Shown here piece after piece: positions 1 to 6,044 of a stretch of 8,252 bases of DNA; within the stretch, counting starts at the first letter, position 1, and every line of letters starts with the position of its first letter. A model generated the notes under the pieces. The model saw only the letters and a program-made list of their open reading frames with translations. It ran no database searches and was not told the origin of the DNA. The stretch covers positions 1 to 8,252 of the forward strand of contig CAMOXA010000058.1 of NCBI GenBank assembly GCA_946628745.1. The letters are read 5' to 3'. This stretch comes from an uncultured Verrucomicrobiota bacterium (GTDB lineage: Bacteria; Verrucomicrobiota; Kiritimatiellia; RFP12; UBA1067). Both the position numbers and the translations under genes were made by a program.

Positions 1-873
1 CTTGACCTTTACCTTGCCTTTGCGGCTGGCCCTGGACGTCTTTACCTCGACCACTCCGGCGAGTCCGGATTCGCCGCCGGTCAGCCAGCCCCGGTATATC
101 TGGGCGCTCTCGCCTGAAAGTCCGCCTTCTTCCGGATCCGAACAGAGTGCGCAGCGCGAGCTCAAAGCATCATCGATGATCGTTTTAATCTGGCCAAGGA
201 CGAACTCCCGCGCCTCGGGCGGGTCCATGTTCGTCACATACGGAATAAAACGCCCTGCTTCGGTGCCGTCCGGCAGATATACGATAAGCGTCGGGTAGCC
301 GACTTTGCCGTACGTGAAGTCTTCGGCGCCGTCCCACGTCTTTATCGTCACCTGGCTGGCTGTTTCGGGGGCGAGAGACTTCTGCTTTTCGTAAAGGCTC
401 TGGATCATCCTGAAGCCGTCTTCACGGGTCAAGCCGTTTTCGGCCAGATAGTCGTCGTCGTAGAGCCAGCATTTGAAGCCCCAGCCCTGTCCCATCTCAG
501 GATGTGCGCTTTTCCATTCCTGGTCTTCTGAAACCGTCCCGCGGTAGGGGAAATCGAGCATCGACAGATAGAAGCCGTTGTCGGAAAGAAACCTGCGCCA
601 GGCGTCCGAGAGAAGCACCTTCTCTTCGAACGCTTCGCAGTGGGGGCACCACCACGAGCCTGTCACGAACATTATGTGGCACTTTCCGGCCGCGCTGGCG
701 GCGGATTGCGCCGCTTCATAGTCCATCGTCCACTTCCCGGCGACGGCTCCGGTGAGTTCGGGACGTATTTCCCACGACGGACGGCGCACGTTGTATTCGA
801 AACCTTGCGATTCGACCGCGACGGCGGCAGCAAGGAGCAATGCCGCGCTGCGCATCAATGTTGCTACTTTCAT
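1..873 (-). CDS. Exported thioredoxin-fold protein with CPHC active site (C-terminus beyond the window)
   Basis: The frame is open from ATG at 871-873 to the window edge (291 codons, no stop), so the C-terminus is missing. A GGAGG Shine-Dalgarno at 880-884 lies 6 nt upstream and supports this start; Met7 is an alternative. Residues 1 to about 21 form a signal peptide with an Ala/Leu core, so the product acts outside the cytoplasm. The motif SWWCPHCEAF places the redox pair at C76 and C79, and GYPT supplies the likely cis-proline at P194. The 115 residues between them resemble the spacing of DsbA, which carries a helical insertion, more than that of classical thioredoxin. A second pair, CALC, is at 241-244. 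The last 30 visible residues (RGWLTGG to KGKVKVK) match the start of the beta-rich region of the 3610-4890 product, making the two proteins paralogues. It lies 36 nt after the Cys-rich gene at 910-1692 and is probably cotranscribed. Disulfide oxidase or isomerase activity is inferred. Confidence 0.88.
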   Translation of the reverse strand, partial: MKVATLMRSAALLLAAAVAVESQGFEYNVRRPSWEIRPELTGAVAGKWTMDYEAAQSAASAAGKCHIMFVTGSWWCPHCEAFEEKVLLSDAWRRFLSDNGFYLSMLDFPYRGTVSEDQEWKSAHPEMGQGWGFKCWLYDDDYLAENGLTREDGFRMIQSLYEKQKSLAPETASQVTIKTWDGAEDFTYGKVGYPTLIVYLPDGTEAGRFIPYVTNMDPPEAREFVLGQIKTIIDDALSSRCALCSDPEEGGLSGESAQIYRGWLTGGESGLAGVVEVKTSRASRKGKVKVK

Positions 874-909
874 CTTTTTCCTCCCACCCTGTTTTATCGC
901 CGGGTCGCC

Positions 910-1692
910 TCAGTCCAGGCTGTTGATGTAATTGGCCACATACGCGGGGAAGGAGTATATCGAGGTGATCTTCTCGGTGGCATCGACCTTGCCCCACTTC
1001 CTGGCGGCGGAAGCAAGGTACTTTAGCTTCCACGTGCCCGAAACCGCCGTCAGCTCGGAGCCTTCCTCGCAGGCGCAAAGCGTCCAGCCCGGAGCGACCG
1101 CTACGACCTCGTCGCTGCCTTCGACGATGCTGCACTTGTAGCAATCGTCGTCTTTGCCCTTCGAGACGACGACCGGCGGCATCTCGATCCAGCCGACGAC
1201 ATTGCCGCTCATGGGCGTCACGACCGTAGAAGTTATGACACAATCGCTCTTCGAAACATCGTCCTTGACAGTGCCGAAGCCCGCTCCCGTCAGATTGATT
1301 TCGTCGCCTTCAAGCGTCCACAGGCCCTCCGCCTTTTTGAGTTTCTTGTCGATGCGGTTCAGAATCTTCCAGCCGAACTCCGCGGGCAGGACCTTCTTGG
1401 TCGTTTCGTTCCAGAAAATGAAGCCGTACGTATCCGTCGAGCTCGCGACCGGCGTAGGTTCCGCGATCGTCTCGCAGTCACACCCCCAGAAGAGCCCTTT
1501 GATCTTGACAGTGGACTGCTTGCGGTAGATGGCGACGTCTTCCGTCGACGGCGTGTCGCAGACAATGGCGGTTATCGCCCCGCGCGCCGTGACGGTCGTT
1601 TTAAGAGTCATGGTCATCTCGTACACCTGCGCCCCGGCAAAAGCCTGCAACGCCGCGAAAGCGGCAACGCACACAGTCATCAACTTGTTCAT
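910..1692 (-). CDS. Secreted Cys-rich protein of unknown function, paralogue of the 6045-6851 product
   Basis: A 260-residue protein that I do not recognise from any named family. Residues 1-19 (MNKLMTV to QAFA) form a signal peptide with an AFA cleavage site. The mature part looks beta-rich and holds eight cysteines, mostly in close pairs: C71/C73 (GCDCE), C184/C187 (CYKC) and C206/C208 (CAC), plus C45 and C151. This suggests disulfides and export. It shares ordered landmarks with the 268-residue protein at 6045-6851: an AFAGA signal-peptide end, K(I/L)KG-x2-W-x-C (63-71 here), DDDCY (181-185) and SGTW-x-(L/M)KY (218-225). The start is fixed by a GAGGAG Shine-Dalgarno at 1702-1707, 9 nt upstream, and a promoter lies at 1757-1786. 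The thioredoxin-fold gene follows after 36 nt and may oxidise it. It could be a surface or matrix component; its role is unknown. Confidence 0.87.
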   Translation of the reverse strand: MNKLMTVCVAAFAALQAFAGAQVYEMTMTLKTTVTARGAITAIVCDTPSTEDVAIYRKQSTVKIKGLFWGCDCETIAEPTPVASSTDTYGFIFWNETTKKVLPAEFGWKILNRIDKKLKKAEGLWTLEGDEINLTGAGFGTVKDDVSKSDCVITSTVVTPMSGNVVGWIEMPPVVVSKGKDDDCYKCSIVEGSDEVVAVAPGWTLCACEEGSELTAVSGTWKLKYLASAARKWGKVDATEKITSIYSFPAYVANYINSLD

Positions 1693-1756
1693 TTGTGTAA
1701 TCTCCTCGATTTGATTTTCTATTGTTCGTTCCCCTTCTGTCTGGAAAGGAGTTTAT

Positions 1757-1786
1757 ATTATACCAAAAATCGCCGCGATGTGGCCA
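1757..1786 (-). promoter_or_regulatory. Sigma-70-type promoter for the 1692-910 gene
   Basis: On the minus strand there is a perfect -10 TATAAT (1757-1762) preceded by an extended TGG (1763-1765). An 18-nt spacer leads to TGGCCA (1781-1786), which matches TTGACA at four of six positions. Transcription would start near 1750, giving a leader of about 58 nt that ends in the GAGGAG Shine-Dalgarno. It lies just after the terminator-like palindrome of the preceding unit, as expected for a new transcription unit. Confidence 0.72.
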
Positions 1787-1803
1787 CAGGTTTTAGCGCT
1801 GCG

Positions 1804-1822
1804 AAAAATAGGAATTTCCTAT
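1804..1822 (-). terminator. Short palindrome plus T-run, possible terminator of the isomerase/thioredoxin/ligase unit
   Basis: The sequence ATAGGAATTTCCTAT at 1808-1822 is a perfect odd palindrome. Read on the minus strand it gives a 5-6 bp stem followed directly by five T residues (1804-1808). It starts 17 nt after the stop codon of the ligase-like gene at 1840 and precedes the next promoter, which is the right place for an intrinsic terminator. The stem is short and AT-rich, so termination may be weak. Confidence 0.5.
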
Positions 1823-1839
1823 GGCCGCACACCCGCCGG

Positions 1840-3603
1840 CTAGGGCACGTAGCGCAGCCAGCCCGGAATGTAAAGCTCAGCGCCGGGGACAAGCCGCACT
1901 TCTTTCGGCGGCGGCGTCACGCCGCCGGCCTGACGGTACGCGAGCTCGCCCGCGACGACCGTCAGTTCGCAACGTTCGCGCAAGGCGGCGGGAATGCGCT
2001 CAACGGTAAACGGCGGCGAAATGAGAACGACCTTTCGGGCAGAGGGCCTCGCCTCGGAGAGCAGCCAGTCGCGCCCGGCTTCGCCCGCCAGAACGAGCGT
2101 ATCGACAGCCATAGGCACGTCCGCGAGACTTCTGGCATAGCCGAGCGCGTTTGTGCGCGATCCTCCTTCGAATGCAGCGCGCAGCGCGCGCCCCTGCAGC
2201 CACCAAAAGCCGCCATGCAGCGTATAGTCGTCGTCCACGAACCAGGTATCCGGCGAATCGCCGTTCAGTATGACGCCGCCGCCGGCGGATTTCAGGACAT
2301 CGCCGCCGGGTTTGCGTACAGAAAGCCTGCCTCGGCCGGACGCCTCGCCGACGCGCTGCACGGCAACCATCGCCGCAAACGCCGCGGCAAGCGCCGCCGC
2401 CGCGCAAACGAGCCATGCGCGCAGAGACAGACGGGCCTCGCCGCGACGAGCCAGGCACTGTCCAAGTGCGAGCGCGGCCATGCCCAGCATCGGCGCCACC
2501 CAAAGCTCCCAGACCGTGATTACGGGATTGAAACACCCCGCGACACCGAAAGCCGTTACAAATGCAAGCGGAATGTTCGAAGCGCCCCGTATCGCCGCCG
2601 CGAACGCGACCAGTCCCGCGAAAAGCCACAAGAATACATATGCGACGCGCACAGGCCAGCCCGTTTCGACGAGAAACGTCAAATGTCCGCTTATCAAATC
2701 CTTCAAAAGGCAACTGCTTTCGGGCTGATACCAGTCGATATACGCGCGGCCGGACTCCCCGAGGCCCCATCCGCAAGGCGCGTCCGCCATCATGCGCGGC
2801 ACTTCGCGCCAAATCGTCAGACGGCTCGTCTCGCGCTGTCCTTCGTTAAACAGATTCTTCGCCATACGGTCCGCCTGGCCGGTCGCGAAAAGGCAGGCGA
2901 CGGAAACTGCCGCCGCGAGCGCGACGGCCATCAGCCTGCGCGGCTTGAAAAGCGCCTTGAAACGCGTCGCCGCCATGGCCGCGAGCGCACACAGAAAGCC
3001 CAAGAGCGCCCCTCGCGACGATGTCATGAGAAGTCCCGCGAAAGCCGACAGCGAGGCGACGACGCCAAGCGCCTTCAGCCACAGCGGGCGAAGGCTCAGC
3101 AAGGCGAGGGCCGCAAGCGATATTTCGGCGAAGAGCACTCCGGCAAGATTTGGATTCGGGAACCAAAGCCTCAGACGGTCGCCCTCGCTCCAGATGTCCG
3201 GCACTTCGCCCGCGACCATGCGACTGTCTTTGCTCGGCCACAGCGCGGCCAGCTTCGCCGCGTCGCCGTCCCCCGGCGGCGGCGGCGCATTGCGCTCCTC
3301 GCCGCCAATCAGCTGCTTGACGAGATATCCGTTGTAAAAAAGATAGCCCTCGCGCTCGGACGCCGACTCTACGTCTTTCATCACGAGAGCCCTGCGGCCG
3401 TCAAGCTCGGCCGCCCAGTCCCCGTCCCCCCTCAGAGCATTGGGCTCTTCGGCGTCGCGCGCGAAGAGCCTCTCGGTTCCGTCAGGCGTACGGAGACGGT
3501 ACACCTTTGCGTTGACGGGAACAAACGACGGAATCTGGCCCGTCGCGGACGATGCCGCGAGAGCCAGAATCGCAAATACCGCGAATGTTCCCGATCCGCG
3601 CAC
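1840..3603 (-). CDS. O-antigen ligase/polymerase-like membrane protein with a soluble C-terminal domain
   Basis: A 587-residue membrane protein carrying the WaaL/Wzy (Wzy_C) signatures in order: FPNPNLAG (148-154), SSRGALLGF (195-203), a TIWREVPRMM-x6-GWGLGES block (263-284), and SGHLTFLVETG (305-315), matching the family's periplasmic His-to-Glu-Gly block. Hydrophobic helices are visible at about 6-22, 150-171, 175-192, 197-213, 222-241, 318-338, 343-382 (two) and 395-415. The family moves glycan chains built on lipid carriers in the periplasm, either ligating or polymerising them; which applies here cannot be told. Two oddities stand out. Only one helix precedes the NPN motif, with about 125 soluble residues between, whereas relatives usually have several. 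Residues from about 440 to 587 form a soluble, probably alpha/beta domain (strands near TLVLAG and KVVLISPP) that I cannot name. The start is GTG at 3603; an in-frame TAG two codons upstream rules out a longer N-terminus. It lies 6 nt after the thioredoxin-fold gene with no clear Shine-Dalgarno, suggesting translational coupling. Confidence 0.85.
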   Translation of the reverse strand: MRGSGTFAVFAILALAASSATGQIPSFVPVNAKVYRLRTPDGTERLFARDAEEPNALRGDGDWAAELDGRRALVMKDVESASEREGYLFYNGYLVKQLIGGEERNAPPPPGDGDAAKLAALWPSKDSRMVAGEVPDIWSEGDRLRLWFPNPNLAGVLFAEISLAALALLSLRPLWLKALGVVASLSAFAGLLMTSSRGALLGFLCALAAMAATRFKALFKPRRLMAVALAAAVSVACLFATGQADRMAKNLFNEGQRETSRLTIWREVPRMMADAPCGWGLGESGRAYIDWYQPESSCLLKDLISGHLTFLVETGWPVRVAYVFLWLFAGLVAFAAAIRGASNIPLAFVTAFGVAGCFNPVITVWELWVAPMLGMAALALGQCLARRGEARLSLRAWLVCAAAALAAAFAAMVAVQRVGEASGRGRLSVRKPGGDVLKSAGGGVILNGDSPDTWFVDDDYTLHGGFWWLQGRALRAAFEGGSRTNALGYARSLADVPMAVDTLVLAGEAGRDWLLSEARPSARKVVLISPPFTVERIPAALRERCELTVVAGELAYRQAGGVTPPPKEVRLVPGAELYIPGWLRYVP

Positions 3604-3609
3604 GGCCTA

Positions 3610-4890
3610 TCAATAGCGCTCGATTGTGCAGGGATAGGAACCGACATTCTTGATCGTCGCGATCCCGCAGCCTTCGTCGCCGACCATGAAGCCCGTGACA
3701 TTGGCCGTATAGCGCTTCATCGCCTTTTCGGAACGCTGCGCATACACTGTGAACGTTCCCTTGAAGTAGCCCGTCTTGTACGCATACGAGAGCTTGAGAC
3801 CCGAAGGGTTCAGCCCCGAGAGCACGAAATCGCCGACTTTGGCGTCGTAGCGGAACGATGCCTTGCGCGGGAATGTCCACTTCGTTGCGGTGCTCGTGAA
3901 CGTCTGCGCATGAGGAAGGGTCTCTTCGGGCATGATCACCTTGTAGCCCTGGCAGTTCAACGGATAATCTTCAAGCGCGAAGACATAAGTTCCAGCCGTG
4001 AGGGTGCCGCCCGTCGGCTCGCTCTTGACTTCATAGACCGTGCCGTCGATCGACAGCGTGCCCGAAATCGCCGAGCCTTTGATCTGGAAGGCATACGTGC
4101 CCGCCACGCCGGCGATCGTACCCTTTGTCGTGGAATCGACCTGGAAGTACTTGCCGGAAATCGAACGGCTGCGGCCGTTCATGCCCATGATCGCCGCCTT
4201 GATTTTGGACTGGCCCTTCTTGTTGACCTTGCCGGCGGTTATCGTGACGCGGCCGGAAAGCACGCCGTCCTGGGTGTAGAACGAACCGCCGAGAACGCGG
4301 GACTTGTTCCACTCGGGGCCGACCGTCGGCGTCGAGGGCTGGACAGGAGTCGGCGTGTCGCCGCCGGTGCCGCTGCCGCTGTCGCCGCCGCCGTTGATCC
4401 AGGCTTTGATCTGATTGTCGATCATGTTCATGATTCTGGCCTGGGTCGTGGAACCGGAACCGGGTATCGAAGCGTAGGGATAGCCGTTGCACCCCGCGTC
4501 GACACCGCCCGCCGGCCAGTATATGCGCATATAGGGATACTTGCCGGTCTTGTTGGACTGGAGCCAGCGCGCGGCGCTCTTGGCGAAGTTTTTCACTTGA
4601 ACATTGTCGTCGACCGCGACCATGATGATCTTGCGGTTCTTGCGCCATGCGACGAACTCCGCAGAATTGATCGCGTCCTTGACGGCATTGCAGTGGCCGC
4701 AGCTCGAGCTGGCGAAGAATACGAAAAGAGGCACCTTGTTCGCTTCGGCGTAAGCCTTGGCGGCAGCAAAGCTGCTGGTCCACTCGCCGGGTACAACCGC
4801 TGTACCGACGCCGTTGATTGATGTCGCGTGCGCCGCGAGCGCAATTCCCGCGGCCGCGACTGCCGAGGCGATTCGTCTTGTCAGTTTCAT
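3610..4890 (-). CDS. Exported thioredoxin-fold protein with CGHC active site and C-terminal beta-rich modules
   Basis: A 426-residue exported protein. A signal peptide (MKLTRRIASA to AAHA, cleavage near 22) precedes a thioredoxin fold at about 35-165. It has the active site SCGHCNAV (C64 and C67), the dipeptide also used by eukaryotic protein disulfide isomerase, and a cis-proline at P119 in KYPYMRIYW. A Gly/Ser/Thr/Pro linker follows (about 166-192), then a beta-rich region with two apparent modules: about 197-290 (GRVTITAGKVNKKGQSKIKA) and about 336-426 (YFKGTFTVYA to SYPCTIERY). From memory, such modules recur on surface proteins of PVC-group gut bacteria. Its role is probably disulfide exchange outside the cytoplasm, with the C-terminal part for attachment or binding; both are inferred. 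The product at 1-873 is a paralogue (GEWT/GKWT, active-site region, KxNKKG/RxSRKG). An AAAGG Shine-Dalgarno at 4898-4902 lies 7 nt upstream. The isomerase gene ends 25 nt upstream and the ligase-like gene starts 6 nt downstream. Confidence 0.9.
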   Translation of the reverse strand: MKLTRRIASAVAAAGIALAAHATSINGVGTAVVPGEWTSSFAAAKAYAEANKVPLFVFFASSSCGHCNAVKDAINSAEFVAWRKNRKIIMVAVDDNVQVKNFAKSAARWLQSNKTGKYPYMRIYWPAGGVDAGCNGYPYASIPGSGSTTQARIMNMIDNQIKAWINGGGDSGSGTGGDTPTPVQPSTPTVGPEWNKSRVLGGSFYTQDGVLSGRVTITAGKVNKKGQSKIKAAIMGMNGRSRSISGKYFQVDSTTKGTIAGVAGTYAFQIKGSAISGTLSIDGTVYEVKSEPTGGTLTAGTYVFALEDYPLNCQGYKVIMPEETLPHAQTFTSTATKWTFPRKASFRYDAKVGDFVLSGLNPSGLKLSYAYKTGYFKGTFTVYAQRSEKAMKRYTANVTGFMVGDEGCGIATIKNVGSYPCTIERY

Positions 4891-4915
4891 TGTCTTACCT
4901 TTCTTTGGGGTTGTT

Positions 4916-5965
4916 TCATTTGGCCTTTGCGGGGCCGTTGTGATAAACTACTTCGCTCTGGGCGCGAAACGCCTTGAATATGTTCGCGAGCAGCTTCTCG
5001 CGCATTTCCTGCTCGACATCCGCCTTGAACTCTTCGTCGGACTGCGGCGGGAACAGATACGCCCTGCGAAAGAATATATGCGCCAGAAGCAGCGACTCGC
5101 CGCCTGTCTGAGACTCTTCGGGAGTATTGCGGCGCACCACCTTGAAAATCTCGAAGCCGGTCTCCGTTTCGAGGACGTCCGAGATTTCGCCTGCTTTCAT
5201 ACCCGAAAGCGCGCGCCACACATGCGGATCGGCCGGGAAGTCGCTCTCGTCGCAGTCGCCCATTTCACCGCCGGGCTGACGCTCGTCTTCTGGCTCTTCG
5301 GTAAACTCATCCACCAGCTTCGCGAAGTCTTCGCCGCTGCGCGCTCTTTCCATCACCTTGCGCGCCTTTGCCTTGGCGAGTTCGTTGGTTGCGGTCGCTT
5401 TCGCATTGTAGGCCGCGACATCGGCCCGCACTTTGTCCAAGTACGCTTCGCTGGCGTAGTATTCGTTCGAACGCACCGTAGTCTCGAACGTCCTGAGCCT
5501 CGCATCGAAATCGATGTTCCTTTCGAAATCAGCGCCAAAGCCGGCCTTATCCATGTATTCTTTCAATTCTGCGAATGTCTGGCCGCGCTTGCCGAACGCG
5601 CGAACACTCTCTTTCTCGACCTGGGCGCGGATCTCGGCGGATACGACAATATTGGACTTCGCGAGGCATGAAGCGATGAGCGTGCGCTGGTAGAGCTCGT
5701 CGCTGAGAGGCTTGAGATTCTTCTTCTTGAAATTCTCCAGAACTTTCGGGGTCGTATTGCGGCGCTTGTGCTTCAAAAGCTGCGCCATCATTTCCACATA
5801 CCGATCGACGTCCCCGCGCGTAATCGTGATGCCGTTCACCGTCACGATGGGATTCTTCGCCTGGTTCGCGGTCTTTGCGGCGGCCTTGTCCTGTCCAAAA
5901 GACACCAGCGACAGCATGGCGGCCGCCAGGAATACTGCTGCGTTTTTTACTGCATGTCTTGCCAT
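4916..5965 (-). CDS. Exported PPIC-type (parvulin/SurA-like) peptidyl-prolyl cis-trans isomerase
   Basis: A 349-residue exported foldase. Residues 1-24 are a signal peptide (AAVFLAAAMLSLVSFG). The segment at about 39-165 has the SurA/PrsA-type chaperone start VNGITITRGDVDRYVE, followed by charged helices. Residues about 195-280 match the parvulin core: a helix with ARSGEDFAKLVDEFT (208-222), then GGEMGD (232-237), then MKAGEISDVLETETGFEIFKVV (256-277). Such enzymes act on proline peptide bonds of proteins folding in the periplasm. Two departures from the family are visible. The usual first strand with its ASHIL-like His is not recognisable before the first helix, and the usual GYHI at the end is GFEI, losing that His. 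An AHIFFRR strand instead follows the core at 295-301 (see findings). The start ATG has an AGGAA Shine-Dalgarno exposed in a hairpin loop at 5971-5981. It is the first gene of a three-gene unit. Confidence 0.88.
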   Translation of the reverse strand: MARHAVKNAAVFLAAAMLSLVSFGQDKAAAKTANQAKNPIVTVNGITITRGDVDRYVEMMAQLLKHKRRNTTPKVLENFKKKNLKPLSDELYQRTLIASCLAKSNIVVSAEIRAQVEKESVRAFGKRGQTFAELKEYMDKAGFGADFERNIDFDARLRTFETTVRSNEYYASEAYLDKVRADVAAYNAKATATNELAKAKARKVMERARSGEDFAKLVDEFTEEPEDERQPGGEMGDCDESDFPADPHVWRALSGMKAGEISDVLETETGFEIFKVVRRNTPEESQTGGESLLLAHIFFRRAYLFPPQSDEEFKADVEQEMREKLLANIFKAFRAQSEVVYHNGPAKAK

Positions 5966-5988
5966 TTCACGGTTCCTTTTAGTGAAAT
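5964..5988 (-). promoter_or_regulatory. Hairpin around the ribosome binding site of the isomerase gene
   Basis: The arms ATTTCAC (5964-5970) and GTGAAAT (5982-5988) are perfect 7-bp complements. Two bases of the start codon (5963-5965) lie in the stem, and the AGGAA Shine-Dalgarno lies in the 11-nt loop. The hairpin abuts the GC stem at 5989-6014, so the two could stack. It could modulate initiation, for example with temperature or ribosome occupancy. The fold is read from sequence; regulation is inference. Confidence 0.4.
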
Positions 5989-6014
5989 CGGGGGAGGTGC
6001 GGACACCTCCCCCG
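5989..6014 (-). terminator. GC-rich hairpin between the Cys-rich gene and the isomerase gene
   Basis: A perfect 11-bp stem (5989-5999 with 6004-6014; arm CGGGGGAGGTG) has a 4-nt loop. It lies 30 nt past the stop of the 6045-6851 gene, where a terminator is expected. On the minus strand only three T residues follow, so it may terminate poorly. If the promoter at 6025-6033 is real, the same stem would sit at the 5' end of the isomerase message, where it could protect the RNA. Confidence 0.6.
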
Positions 6015-6024
6015 GTCTTGGTTT

Positions 6025-6033
6025 GTTATACCA
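6025..6033 (-). promoter_or_regulatory. Extended -10 element, possible promoter for the isomerase operon
   Basis: The minus strand reads TGGTATAAC: a TATAAC hexamer (6025-6030) with the extended TGG (6031-6033), as in the promoter at 1757-1765. No convincing -35 lies 16-18 nt upstream. Transcription would start near 6018, just before the GC hairpin. It would give the three-gene unit its own start in addition to read-through from upstream. Confidence 0.4.
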
Positions 6034-6044
6034 TCTCGTCTAAC

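Noticed and set aside
1693..4821. A 1042-codon open frame on the plus strand
   Set aside because: It lies antisense to the ligase-like and thioredoxin-fold genes, both of which carry clear family motifs, signal sequences and operon spacing. Its translation is Arg/His/Ala-rich without recognisable domains, typical of the shadow frame of GC-rich genes.
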